This document shows, piece by piece, positions 8,857 through 17,449 of a stretch of DNA of 39,390 nucleotides. How positions within the stretch are numbered: position 1 is the stretch's first letter; every line of letters begins with the position of its first letter. The notes beneath the pieces were generated by a model. It worked only from the letters and a program-made list of their open reading frames with translations, ran no database searches and was not told where the DNA came from. A program made the translations under genes and the position numbers. Source of the DNA: Patescibacteria group bacterium (lineage in GTDB: Bacteria > Patescibacteriota > Microgenomatia > UBA1406 > GWC2-37-13); assembly GCA_026416375.1 (NCBI GenBank), contig JAOAFI010000024.1, positions 1-39,390 on the forward strand. The letters are read 5' to 3'.

Positions 8857-10296
8857 ATGATCTATCTTTATCTAAATAAAAATAAAATTAAAATTCTCTA
8901 TCTTAAAAAAACACTATTAAAACAAGAAGAAACTGCTTTTTTTGAAAAAACTTATCAAACAAATATATTAGAAAATAATAAATCTATTAATGTTGATTTA
9001 TTAGCATCAGCTGTTAAAGAAGCTATTTCTTCTGTGTCCGAAAAAAAAATCAATGAAAACCAAATAATCTTAATTCTTCCTCAAGAATTTTTTTATTTTT
9101 TTAGAACTGAAGTTCCATCAGATATTGCTGAAACTGCCATTAACTCTTTTATAACTGACAAAATTTCGTCTCTTTTATCAATTATTCCTGAAGATATAGT
9201 TTTTGATTATTTTGTAAAAAACAATAATCAAGAAAAAATTATTAATTTTTTTGGAATTGAAAAAGAAATCTTAAATCTTATACAACAAGCTTTTTCTTTA
9301 ATAGATTTAAAAATTGCCAATATCTTGCCGGAAACATTAGTTTATTACAAACTTTTTGAAAAAACTTTAAAAACTGATAAAAAAGAAAATATTTTATATA
9401 TGATTTTAGAAAAAGATTTTGTTTCCGGCTATTTATTTGATAATTTTGGCTTAATTGAAAAAAATATTTTTTTTGAGAAGATATCTGAAGAAAAAAATCA
9501 TCTTTCTAATTTAAAAAAAATTATTAAACATTTAGAAGAAGAAAAGAAAATTAAATTAAATCGTTTAATTATTTCAGGAACGCAATCAGAAAACATAAGA
9601 CAAGATACTTTTACTAAAGATGTTGGAGTCTGGACTAATCTTTTAAAAAGAATTATTCCTAATTTTTATGATCAATATATAAAAATGCTTGTTGTTGACA
9701 AAAACCAAATTTTTCCAATCTTAATATATGATGTCTGTTTTGGTGCTTTTGTTTTTTTGAAAGAAGAAAAATTTTCAATTCTTAAAAATCAGCAATTTTC
9801 TTTTAAAAAATCATATTCAAGCAATATAAAAACTAATGACTCTTCAAAAAAAGAAATTTTTCTTTTTGCTTTTTCTTTTCTTGTTTCTTTCGGCTTATTT
9901 ATTTTGATTAGTAATTTAAAAAATTTAAAAACTCCATCTTTTTTTGCTAAAATAACCCCAACAATTACTCCATCTCCTATTCCATCACCTACTCCAACTC
10001 CTTCTTTTAAAAAAGAAGATTTAAAAATCCAAATATTAAATGGTTCAGGAGTAGCTGGCAAAGCTTCAGAAATGAAAAAAATACTTAAAGATAAAGGATA
10101 TGACGATATTGTCACAGGCAACGCTGATAATTTTGATTATAAAACTACTGAAATTCAAACAAAAAAATCAAAATCTCAAGCATCAGAAATGATAAAAGAA
10201 GATTTAAAAGATTATATTTCATCATTTAAAGAAACTCTTCTTGATGAAAATAAAGCTCCTGATGTAATCATTATATTTGGCTCTGATTTTAAATAA
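8857..10296 (+). CDS. PilM-like domain / TM / LytR_C-domain membrane protein
   Basis: 479 aa with three parts. Residues 1 to about 320 resemble, weakly, the PilM/FtsA actin-like fold (segments such as IILILPQEFFYF and FRTEVPSDIAETAI) and would lie in the cytoplasm. One transmembrane helix follows at about 328-352, then a Pro/Thr/Ser spacer (TPSPIPSPTPTPS). The last 100 residues begin IQILNGSGVAGKASEMKKIL, the signature of the LytR_C domain found at the end of LCP-type cell-wall proteins. The design links a cytosolic ATPase-like module to an extracellular wall-associated module. The PilM assignment is tentative; LytR_C is firm. The next gene starts 2 nt after its stop, so they form an operon. 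Confidence 0.7.
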   Translation: MIYLYLNKNKIKILYLKKTLLKQEETAFFEKTYQTNILENNKSINVDLLASAVKEAISSVSEKKINENQIILILPQEFFYFFRTEVPSDIAETAINSFITDKISSLLSIIPEDIVFDYFVKNNNQEKIINFFGIEKEILNLIQQAFSLIDLKIANILPETLVYYKLFEKTLKTDKKENILYMILEKDFVSGYLFDNFGLIEKNIFFEKISEEKNHLSNLKKIIKHLEEEKKIKLNRLIISGTQSENIRQDTFTKDVGVWTNLLKRIIPNFYDQYIKMLVVDKNQIFPILIYDVCFGAFVFLKEEKFSILKNQQFSFKKSYSSNIKTNDSSKKEIFLFAFSFLVSFGLFILISNLKNLKTPSFFAKITPTITPSPIPSPTPTPSFKKEDLKIQILNGSGVAGKASEMKKILKDKGYDDIVTGNADNFDYKTTEIQTKKSKSQASEMIKEDLKDYISSFKETLLDENKAPDVIIIFGSDFK

Positions 10297-10298
10297 AA

Positions 10299-11702
10299 AT
10301 GAAAATTACAAATATTGATAAAATATTAATAATTTTATTAATAATACTTTATTTATCAGGTTATCTTATTGGTGGCTGGAATATTTTTCTAAATTTAGTT
10401 TATTTTTCTTTTGCTCTTTCTTTAATTAAGAAAAGCTATGACAATAAAAAAATCAATACTTTATATTTAATTTTTTTTATTATTTTTATTGTTTTAAATT
10501 TATTAATAAAAATAGGTTATTTTTTAAATTTATTTCAAAATCAACTAATAAAACAAAAAAAATTTACAAAAGAATCTGTTTCTACACCAACTATTTATCA
10601 ATGTCCTGTTATCAATAAAAAAACTGAAGAAGATATTGCTGAAGAAAACGCAGAAAAAACACTATCTTCTTATAATTTTCAAGAAAAATATCCAATTGAA
10701 CAAAATGTAACTGTAAAAATTATTGAAAAAATACTTTTGCCATGTGAAAAATATGATGAAAATTATTGTCTGCTTAAAAATGGCAATCAATGGAAAATAA
10801 AATATCCGTCAAAATGGAAATTATATAGAATAAAAAAACAAATTTTTAATGATCGTTCTTCTGAAAATAATAATGGCTACTATTATGATTTAAAATTTGA
10901 AGATGGTTCGTCATATTTTTATTTAAAAGAATCTATTATTTTAAGTGAACAACCAATAGTTAATACTCAAAACCAATGGAATTATTTAAAAAAATACTGT
11001 CCTCATATGTTTTATTCAATATCAATAAATGATTTTGAACACTATATCTGTTATGGAAATATTTTGAATTATTCTTTGAATGCAAAAGGATGTTTTAATG
11101 AAAAATATTTTATAAATTCTTATTATAAATCATTCATTAAAGTCAACTCTAAAACGCAAAAAGAAACATTAATTTATGATTTATATATTCCATCAATTAA
11201 ATTTGAAAAAATAGAAAATAATAAAAATATTAAAGAATTAAGAGTTTATGATTTTTCTTCAAATTTTTATTCAGATGACGAAAAATTTATCAATGAATTA
11301 GTAAGAATATATTTATCATTATACTTGCAAAATAATAAAGAATATTTATATAAAGATAATTTCACTAAAGAATTTATTAATAATATAAAAAACAAACCAA
11401 AAGAATGGGATGATGCAATAAAAATTTCAGCAGAAAAAATTGCCTCTGATGTTGTCAGACTGTTTATTGTTAATTCTCCAAAATTTTTTGAAGGTAAAAT
11501 ATCCGAAAAACCAGAAGGTTATTTTGATTACGTTGAATACTGGGGAAAATCCAAAAATGATCAATGGTTTTTTATTGAAAGATTTTCTGGATCTCAAGAA
11601 GGACCTATTTCTTGTGAATATTGGGAAAAATTAAAAATCGGCAAAGGAATGGGCTGTACAAGATTAAATAATCAAGAAAAACCAAACTATGTAGATTTTT
11701 AA
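10299..11702 (+). CDS. Unknown membrane-anchored protein
   Basis: 467 aa, family not recognised. Three hydrophobic helices occupy residues 1-80 (DKILIILLIILYLSGYLIGGW, an aromatic stretch, and YLIFFIIFIVLNLLI). The remaining 380 residues are hydrophilic, rich in Lys, Asn and Tyr, and carry scattered cysteines (CPV, LPCEKYDENYCLL, KKYCPHMF, HYICYG, KGCFNEKYF), which suggests an extracytoplasmic disulfide-bonded domain. The C-terminal segment YWGKSKNDQWFFIERFSG looks like a beta-rich module. The start is 2 nt after the preceding stop with no Shine-Dalgarno, consistent with translational coupling. No function is proposed. Confidence 0.7.
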   Translation: MKITNIDKILIILLIILYLSGYLIGGWNIFLNLVYFSFALSLIKKSYDNKKINTLYLIFFIIFIVLNLLIKIGYFLNLFQNQLIKQKKFTKESVSTPTIYQCPVINKKTEEDIAEENAEKTLSSYNFQEKYPIEQNVTVKIIEKILLPCEKYDENYCLLKNGNQWKIKYPSKWKLYRIKKQIFNDRSSENNNGYYYDLKFEDGSSYFYLKESIILSEQPIVNTQNQWNYLKKYCPHMFYSISINDFEHYICYGNILNYSLNAKGCFNEKYFINSYYKSFIKVNSKTQKETLIYDLYIPSIKFEKIENNKNIKELRVYDFSSNFYSDDEKFINELVRIYLSLYLQNNKEYLYKDNFTKEFINNIKNKPKEWDDAIKISAEKIASDVVRLFIVNSPKFFEGKISEKPEGYFDYVEYWGKSKNDQWFFIERFSGSQEGPISCEYWEKLKIGKGMGCTRLNNQEKPNYVDF

Positions 11703-11725
11703 TTTTTTTATCTTTGTTCTTCTTA

Positions 11726-11731
11726 TATAAT
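11726..11731 (+). promoter_or_regulatory. -10 box of prfB, predicted leaderless
   Basis: TATAAT lies 7 nt before the prfB ATG at 11739. The -35 position is only a T-rich stretch. Confidence 0.45.
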
Positions 11732-11738
11732 ATCTTCT

Positions 11739-12749
11739 ATGGAAAAAAACGAACTTGAAAAAAAATTAAAAAGTATTTTAGAAAAAATCTCTCTTGACAA
11801 AAAAAAACAAGAAATTGTTTTTCTTGAACAGCAATCTTTAGCTTCTGATTTTTGGCAGGATCCAAAAAAAGCAGGAGAAATAATGAAAAAAATAAATGAT
11901 TTAAAAAAAGAAGTTGATGATATTGAGATGATTCAGCTTCTTCTTGAAGAGAATGATCTTGAAGAGGCTGAAAAATTAATAAAAAAATATGAGATAACTC
12001 TTTTTTTATCAGGTCCTTATGATAAAAGCGATGCTATTTTTTCCATTCATGCCGGACAAGGAGGCACTGAAGCTATGGACTGGTCGCAAATGCTTTTTCG
12101 AATGTATACCCGATATTTTGAAAAAAAAGGCTGGCGCTGGGATGAGGTTGATAGAGTTGCTGGCGAGGAAGCCGGAATAAAAAGCTCAGTCATAAATGTT
12201 TCTGGAAATTTTGCCTATGGTTATTTAAAAGCTGAAGCAGGAGTCCATAGATTAGTCCGGCAGTCGCCTTTTAATGCTGATAAATTAAGACAAACTTCTT
12301 TTGCTTTAGTTGAGGTTCTTCCTCAGATTGAAGACAAACAAATAGAAATCAAAGAAGAAGATCTTGAATGGCAGTTCTTTCGTTCAGGAGGAAAGGGCGG
12401 ACAAAACGTCAATAAAGTAGCCACAGCTGTTAGACTTATTCATAAACCAACAAAAATTATTATTACTTGTCAAAGCGAAAGATATCAAGGAGCAAATCGA
12501 GAAACTGCCTTAAAAATCTTAAAAAGCAAGCTTTGGGCAATTGAAGAAGAAAAAAAACAAAAAACTGTTTCAAATTTTAAAACTGAAACCATTGCTTCCT
12601 GGGGAAGACAAATAAGAAGTTATGTTCTTCATCCTTATAAACTAATTAAAGATTTACGAACTGATTATGAAGAAACAAATATTCAAAAAATCCTTGATGG
12701 AGATCTTGACGGCTTTATTGAGGCGTACTTAAAAAATATTAAAGATTAA
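11739..12749 (+). CDS. prfB: Peptide chain release factor 2
   Basis: 336 aa. Release factor 2 terminates translation at UGA and UAA. The stop-recognition motif SPF ([18 protein letters not shown]) identifies RF2 rather than RF1, and the catalytic GGQ loop is intact ([19 protein letters not shown]). The N-terminal [15 protein letters not shown] segment is also RF2-like. The protein is slightly shorter than the E. coli enzyme because it begins about where the E. coli protein resumes after its programmed frameshift. No in-frame UGA frameshift site is present, so that autoregulation is missing. Its presence agrees with the TGA stops used by several neighbours. It has its own -10 box immediately upstream. 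Confidence 0.96.
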   Translation: MEKNELEKKLKSILEKISLDKKKQEIVFLEQQSLASDFWQDPKKAGEIMKKINDLKKEVDDIEMIQLLLEENDLEEAEKLIKKYEITLFLSGPYDKSDAIFSIHAGQGGTEAMDWSQMLFRMYTRYFEKKGWRWDEVDRVAGEEAGIKSSVINVSGNFAYGYLKAEAGVHRLVRQSPFNADKLRQTSFALVEVLPQIEDKQIEIKEEDLEWQFFRSGGKGGQNVNKVATAVRLIHKPTKIIITCQSERYQGANRETALKILKSKLWAIEEEKKQKTVSNFKTETIASWGRQIRSYVLHPYKLIKDLRTDYEETNIQKILDGDLDGFIEAYLKNIKD

Positions 12750-12752
12750 GGT

Positions 12753-12782
12753 TTGCATCTTAAAAATTAAATATGTTATTAT
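12753..12782 (+). promoter_or_regulatory. Promoter of the ftsEX operon, predicted leaderless
   Basis: TTGCAT (12753-12758), an 18-bp spacer and an extended -10 TGT-TATTAT ending at 12782. The ATG of the first gene is 8 nt further on. Confidence 0.6.
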
Positions 12783-12790
12783 AAAATAAT

Positions 12791-13219
12791 ATGAACAATA
12801 TAATTCGAAGCTTTAATGAAAAAAATTCAAATAATAATATTTCTTATAAATATTTTTTTACATTTGTTGCTTTTGCTGTAATCTTAGGTGTTGTGAGTGG
12901 TTTTTTGACTTCTAAAATTAATAAAAAAAATGTTAACAATACTTCTTCCCTAAAAAAAGAAAAAATTGTTGGAATTGCTGATAAAAAAACATTTAAAGAT
13001 CAAGCTGAAGGAATACTCAAAGAAGGTGGAATTGACGGAGAAGGAAATTTTCATTTAGATCGTCCTGGAGGACCATCCCAAAATGTTTATTTAACATCAA
13101 CTACTGTTGATTTATCTTTATATATCGGAAAAAAAGTTAGAGTTTGGGGCAAAACTTTTTCTGCAGAAAAAGCAGGCTGGCTTATGGATGTTGGATTAGT
13201 TGAAATATTAGAAAAATGA
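12791..13219 (+). CDS. Small single-TM protein ahead of ftsE
   Basis: 142 aa. One transmembrane helix (YFFTFVAFAVILGVVSGFL, about residues 21-40) is followed by a linker and a compact domain. That domain is marked by GNFHLDRPGGPSQNVYL, a VDLSLYIGKKVRVWG strand pair and KAGWLMDVGLVEIL, which looks like a small beta-barrel (OB-like) fold. I recall similar proteins preceding ftsE in Microgenomates genomes, but no characterised function is known to me. The stop overlaps the ftsE start as ATGA, so it is translated together with FtsEX and may sit in the same membrane complex. Its function is an open question. Confidence 0.8.
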   Translation: MNNIIRSFNEKNSNNNISYKYFFTFVAFAVILGVVSGFLTSKINKKNVNNTSSLKKEKIVGIADKKTFKDQAEGILKEGGIDGEGNFHLDRPGGPSQNVYLTSTTVDLSLYIGKKVRVWGKTFSAEKAGWLMDVGLVEILEK

Positions 13220-13893
13220 TAATTTTTGACAAAGTTACAAAAAAATTTCCTCTAGGCAATTTTGGCTTAAATGAAATTTCTTTTGAAATAAATGATAATG
13301 AATTTGTTTTTTTAGTAGGACCATCTGGCGCAGGAAAAACCACTATTATTAAACTTATTATAAAAGAAACAAATATTTCTTCCGGATCAATTATTATTGA
13401 TAACGAAGATATCTCTTCTTCAAATTATAAAAACAAAGCTCAATTAAGACAAAAAATTGGTGTTATTTTTCAAGATTTTAAAATACTTTATGAAAAAAAC
13501 ATTTTTGAAAATATTGCTTTAGCTTGTCAAATAAAAAATTTTTCTTATTCTGCCACTAAAGAAAAAGTAAAAAAAGCGCTTGAGATGGTTGGGCTTTTGG
13601 AAAAAGAAAAAGTTTTTCCGATTCAACTTTCGGCTGGAGAACTTCAAAGAGTAGCTATAGCCAGGGCAATTGTTGATGATAGAAAATATCTATTAGCTGA
13701 TGAACCAACTGGCAATCTTGACCCAAAAACTTCATGGGAAATAATGAAGATTTTCAAAAAACTTGAAAACAAAAAAACTATTATTATTGCAACTCATAAT
13801 AATGACATTGTTAATAGTTTTCAAAAAAGAGTTATTACATTAAAAAATGGAAAGATTATCAAAGATAAAAGAAAAGGAGGTTATGAGATATGA
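13216..13893 (+). CDS. ftsE: Cell division ATP-binding protein FtsE
   Basis: 225 aa, a full-length ABC ATPase. Walker A is GPSGAGKTT, the Q-loop is FQDFKIL, the signature is LSAGELQRVAIARA (Ala in place of the usual first Gly of LSGGE), Walker B is YLLADEPTGNLDP and the switch histidine is in ATHNND. FtsE drives conformational change in FtsX, which activates peptidoglycan hydrolases at the septum. The gene overlaps both neighbours by 4 nt (ATGA). Near its 3' end AGGAGG (13875-13880) serves as the Shine-Dalgarno of ftsX, the only strong one noticed in the window. Confidence 0.95.
   Translation: MIIFDKVTKKFPLGNFGLNEISFEINDNEFVFLVGPSGAGKTTIIKLIIKETNISSGSIIIDNEDISSSNYKNKAQLRQKIGVIFQDFKILYEKNIFENIALACQIKNFSYSATKEKVKKALEMVGLLEKEKVFPIQLSAGELQRVAIARAIVDDRKYLLADEPTGNLDPKTSWEIMKIFKKLENKKTIIIATHNNDIVNSFQKRVITLKNGKIIKDKRKGGYEI
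13875..13880 (+). promoter_or_regulatory. Strong Shine-Dalgarno of ftsX
   Basis: AGGAGG lies 9 nt upstream of the ftsX ATG, inside the end of ftsE. It supports the ftsX start and shows that SD-led initiation operates for this internal operon gene. Confidence 0.7.
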
Positions 13894-14786
13894 AAGAAAT
13901 ATTTAAATCAATAAAAAGAACGCCATATCAATCTTTAGCAGGATTTTTAGTTTTATTTTTTAGTTTTTTTTTATCGTTAATAATTTTGTTTTCTCTTAGT
14001 CTTGCTAATGGAATTTTAAATTATTTAGAAACAAAACCTCAGGTAACAGTTTATTTTCAACCAAAAACACCAGAAAACCAAATCTTCAAAATCAGAGATG
14101 AACTTTCTCAGTCAGGAAAAACTTTATCTATAAAATATATTTCTCAAAAAGAAGCTTTTGAAATTTATAAAAATTTAAATAAAGATAATCCTCTGCTTTT
14201 GGAAATGATTTCGTCTGATATTTTCCCACCTTCTCTTGAAATTTTCGCTAAAAAACCATATTTTTTACCTGAAATTGCCGAATATTTAAAAAAACAGCCT
14301 GATATTGATGAGGTTCAATTTCAAAAAGATATTGTTGATAAACTTTTAACATTTACCAATGTTTTAAGAAAAATCAGTTTTATTTTTTTTGGATATTTAA
14401 TAATAATGTCAATTATTGTTTTGACAACAACTATTTCTTTTAAAATCGCCCTAAAAAAAGACGAGATAGAACTGTTGCGTTTGCTTGGAGCAACAAATTC
14501 ATATATTAGAAAGCCTTTTTTAAAAGAAAGTTTGTTTATGGGTTTTATTGCTAGTATTTTTTCTTTTTTAATTCTTTTAGGATTAATTTTTTATCTAAAT
14601 CCTTTTTTAAAATATTATTTCTTCGAAATTTCTGAAATTTCTTTTGATTTTAACTTTATAAAAATTATTATCTGGCCGTTTAATTTTTTATTTATTAGTC
14701 TAATATTTTTATTCGTTTTATTTTTTAGCTGTTTTATAAGTATTGTTTCAACTTATCTTGCTACTAATAAATATTTGAAAGTATAA
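13890..14786 (+). CDS. ftsX: Cell division protein FtsX
   Basis: 298 aa with the FtsX topology: one transmembrane helix at about 17-45, an extracytoplasmic domain (about 46-160, beginning KPQVTVYFQP), then three more helices ending near the C-terminus. The LLRLLGATNSYIRKPFL motif just after the second helix is characteristic. FtsX carries the FtsE ATPase signal across the membrane to a peptidoglycan hydrolase or activator through its outer domain. The next gene, 8 nt downstream, encodes a secreted coiled-coil protein with a hydrolase-like domain and is the obvious candidate partner. Confidence 0.93.
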   Translation: MKEIFKSIKRTPYQSLAGFLVLFFSFFLSLIILFSLSLANGILNYLETKPQVTVYFQPKTPENQIFKIRDELSQSGKTLSIKYISQKEAFEIYKNLNKDNPLLLEMISSDIFPPSLEIFAKKPYFLPEIAEYLKKQPDIDEVQFQKDIVDKLLTFTNVLRKISFIFFGYLIIMSIIVLTTTISFKIALKKDEIELLRLLGATNSYIRKPFLKESLFMGFIASIFSFLILLGLIFYLNPFLKYYFFEISEISFDFNFIKIIIWPFNFLFISLIFLFVLFFSCFISIVSTYLATNKYLKV

Positions 14787-14787
14787 T
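14758..14787 (+). promoter_or_regulatory. Promoter-like sequence before the coiled-coil/C39 gene
   Basis: TTGCTA (14758-14763), an 18-bp spacer and TATAAT (14782-14787), which overlaps the end of ftsX. The ATG at 14795 is 7 nt past the -10, so this gene may have its own leaderless transcript besides ftsEX read-through. Confidence 0.5.
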
Positions 14788-14794
14788 AAAATTA

Positions 14795-16024
14795 ATGATT
14801 AATAAAAATCTTTTTATAAAATCATTTCTTTTTTTAATTATTTTTTTTGTTTTTTTAAATAAAATTAATGGCCAAGAAAATCAACAAACTTCAGATTTAA
14901 GAAAAAAAATTGAAGAATATGAAAAAAAATTAACAGAAATAAGACAACAAAAAAACACTCTTTTTTCTCAAATTCAATATATGAATACTCAAATTTATCT
15001 TACTAATTTAAAAATACAAGAAACTGAAGAAAAAATTGAAAAAACAATAAAAGAAATTGGAATACTAGAAACAAAAATAGAAGATCTTGATTCATCACTT
15101 AATCATCTTTCAAGATTAATGATAAATAAAATTATTCAAAATTATAAACAAAAAAACTTCTCTTTTTTAGATATATTTTTTCAAAGTGAAAATACTAATA
15201 ATCTAATAAACAAAATAAAATATATAAAAATTGTTCGTGATAATAATCAAAAACTTATTGTTCAAGTTCAAAAAACTAAAATTAATTTTGAAGAGCAAAA
15301 AAATCTGAGAGAAAAAAAGAAAAAAGAACTTGATAACTTAAAAATAATCTTAGCCAGACAACAAGATGATTTAAAAAATCAAAAATTAGCTAAACAAAAA
15401 CTTTTAATTGACACTCAAAATAATGAAACTGTTTATCAACAATTATTATCTCAGGCAAGATCACAATTATCTTCATTATCAAACTTTGTAAGAAACCAAG
15501 GAGGAGCAACAATTTTATCCGGACAAACAATTTGCGATTCTTGGGGATGTTATTATAATCAAAGAGATAGCCAATGGGGCAATTTTATCGTCAATAATAG
15601 TTATGATTGCAATGATGGGGTTACTTCTGCGTGTACATTAGCAAAAATAGGTTGTTTAATAACATCAGTAGCTATGATATCAACTCATTATGGAAAAAAT
15701 ATAAATCCATTAGATATTGCTATAAATTCAAATAATTTTTGGCTAAACACTGCTCTTCTTCAAAAAGGAACAATATCAGCAAAAGGAATAAATATTAATA
15801 GAACAACAATAGCAAGTTATTTAACTAACGATATAGTAAGTAATAGACCAGTAATTGTTGGAATAAACCATGGGGTTTTTGGAACTCATTTTCTTGTTAT
15901 AAAAAAATATGAAAATGGAAATTATATAATGAATGACCCATATATTGAAAACGGAAAAGATAAAAATTTTACAGATTATTATTCATTAAATAATATTTTT
16001 TCAGTAGATATAATAAATTTTTAA
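14795..16024 (+). CDS. Secreted coiled-coil protein with C39-like peptidase domain (EnvC/PcsB-like)
   Basis: 409 aa. A signal-anchor helix (residues 7-25) is followed by a long coiled coil (about 30-230) of the type in EnvC and PcsB, the FtsX-controlled hydrolase partners. The C-terminal 160 residues look like a papain-fold C39_2 domain: Gln260 or Gln256 in YYNQRDSQWG, candidate nucleophile Cys287 in KIGCLITSVAM, His365 in GTHFLVI and Asp381 in MNDPY. Extra cysteines (252, 272, 280) could form disulfides. EnvC carries an M23 domain and PcsB a CHAP domain, so a C39-like domain is a different solution. Position directly after ftsX supports a septal peptidoglycan or cross-link cleaving role, which is inferred and not shown. 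Confidence 0.82.
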   Translation: MINKNLFIKSFLFLIIFFVFLNKINGQENQQTSDLRKKIEEYEKKLTEIRQQKNTLFSQIQYMNTQIYLTNLKIQETEEKIEKTIKEIGILETKIEDLDSSLNHLSRLMINKIIQNYKQKNFSFLDIFFQSENTNNLINKIKYIKIVRDNNQKLIVQVQKTKINFEEQKNLREKKKKELDNLKIILARQQDDLKNQKLAKQKLLIDTQNNETVYQQLLSQARSQLSSLSNFVRNQGGATILSGQTICDSWGCYYNQRDSQWGNFIVNNSYDCNDGVTSACTLAKIGCLITSVAMISTHYGKNINPLDIAINSNNFWLNTALLQKGTISAKGININRTTIASYLTNDIVSNRPVIVGINHGVFGTHFLVIKKYENGNYIMNDPYIENGKDKNFTDYYSLNNIFSVDIINF

Positions 16025-16049
16025 AAAAAGGATAATAAAAATCTAAAAA

Positions 16050-16086
16050 AATATTTTTGTAGGTTATAGTCCATAGACAAAATATT
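16050..16086. other. AT-rich stem-loop between genes
   Basis: AATATTTTTGT (16050-16060) pairs with ACAAAATATT (16077-16086) around a 16-nt loop, with one bulged T. It follows the coiled-coil/C39 gene by 25 nt. There is no T-run after the stem, so a role as terminator is doubtful. Confidence 0.3.
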
Positions 16087-16114
16087 CTTCAACATCTATA
16101 AAACTAATATACAC

Positions 16115-17449
16115 ATGAAAAAAATAATAATATTTATTCTTTTTTTGTTTTTGCTTTTTTATTTTTTAAATATTAAACAAATTTTTGCTCAGTCAAAAAT
16201 TTTAATCAATGAATTTTTGCTTGAACCTCAACCTCAACAAGTGGAAATAATAAATATAGGAACAGAAAGCGCTGATTTAAAAAATTGGGTTATTGATGAT
16301 GATGGCGGATCATCTAGTTTTTATACTATTGGAGAAAATTCAATGCTTTATCCTAATAGTTGTCTTGTTTTTTCTTCAAATTTTTATTTAAACACAAAAT
16401 CATCAGACACAATCAGATTATTTGATGATAAAAATAATTTAATTGATTCTTTTTCTTATAAAGCAAGTTCTGGCTCAGGAATATCTTTTCAGCGAATTCC
16501 TGATGGAAATAATAATTGGATAACAGCAAGCGCTAATATTGGTTTTTTTAATTCATCAAAAAATTCATGTATTTTTACAACACCAACACCAACTCTAACA
16601 ACAATTTTTCCAACAATTAATCAAACAGAAACAACACCAGCCATCACACCAACACCAACAACCACTCCTGCTTTAACTATCTATCAAACACCAATTATTC
16701 AACCCATATCATATGAAAATATTTTTATTTCAGAAGTTATGGTTAATCCTTTGCTCAATGAAAAAGAATGGCTGGAAATTTTTAACAATAATAATTATCC
16801 TGTTTATCTTAATAATTGGTATATTGATGATATTGAAAATGCCGGTTCATCACCAAAATCTTTTTCTTTAGAAATACCAGCAAAAGGATATAAGGCAATT
16901 TTTTTATCAACAGCAGTTTTTAATAATTCAGGAGATTATGTCAGACTTTTAGATTTTAATAAAAATCTTAAAGATAGTTTTGAGTATTTAGAATCAAAAC
17001 AAAATAAAACTTGGGGAAGAATAAATTTTGAAAATGATAATTTTTGTCTTCAACAACCATCATTGGAAGAAAAAAATAATTCTTGCCTTGAACCATCCCC
17101 AACACTAAACAATCAATCAAATCAAACAAAAACAACTTCTAATCAAAATTCAACCTTGACTTTAACAACTAAACCAACAGCTCAAGAATTAAAAAAAACA
17201 ATTAAAAAAAATTCTAGATCTTTTTTAAATAATCAAGATCAAAATACTAGCCTTTATAACTTTAACCAAGGAAAAATTCTTGGAATAAAAGACAAAATAA
17301 ATAATAACAATAATCAAAAAATAATTATTTTTTTTGCTGTTAATTCTTTTTTTTATTCTTTTTTGACAGTTATCTTAATTTTAATTAAAATAAAAATATT
17401 ATATGGAAAAATTAAAAAATTTCTTCTATCACTTATTTATACCCAATGA
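16115..17449 (+). CDS. Surface protein with two lamin-tail domains
   Basis: 444 aa. A signal peptide (residues 1-25, ending near FAQS) is followed by two lamin-tail (LTD) domains, about 28-145 (ILINEFLLEPQPQQVEI...LKNWVIDDDGG) and 203-310 (IFISEVMVNPLLNEKEWLEIFNNN). They are separated by a Thr/Pro-rich spacer. A Gln/Asn/Thr-rich linker and one C-terminal membrane helix follow, so both domains should face outward. Bacterial LTDs are immunoglobulin-like modules of secreted or surface proteins, often with uncharacterised binding roles. The 3' end overlaps the CAP-domain gene by 47 nt, tying expression of the two surface proteins together. The binding target is unknown. Confidence 0.82.
   Translation: MKKIIIFILFLFLLFYFLNIKQIFAQSKILINEFLLEPQPQQVEIINIGTESADLKNWVIDDDGGSSSFYTIGENSMLYPNSCLVFSSNFYLNTKSSDTIRLFDDKNNLIDSFSYKASSGSGISFQRIPDGNNNWITASANIGFFNSSKNSCIFTTPTPTLTTIFPTINQTETTPAITPTPTTTPALTIYQTPIIQPISYENIFISEVMVNPLLNEKEWLEIFNNNNYPVYLNNWYIDDIENAGSSPKSFSLEIPAKGYKAIFLSTAVFNNSGDYVRLLDFNKNLKDSFEYLESKQNKTWGRINFENDNFCLQQPSLEEKNNSCLEPSPTLNNQSNQTKTTSNQNSTLTLTTKPTAQELKKTIKKNSRSFLNNQDQNTSLYNFNQGKILGIKDKINNNNNQKIIIFFAVNSFFYSFLTVILILIKIKILYGKIKKFLLSLIYTQ

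Noticed and set aside
11739-11830. Programmed frameshift in prfB
   Set aside because: No TGA or CTTTGA slippery site is present in the 5' end of the gene.
16580-16685. ACACCAAC-type repeats as a possible CRISPR or satellite
   Set aside because: They are irregular Thr/Pro codons of the spacer between lamin-tail domains, with no repeat-spacer regularity.
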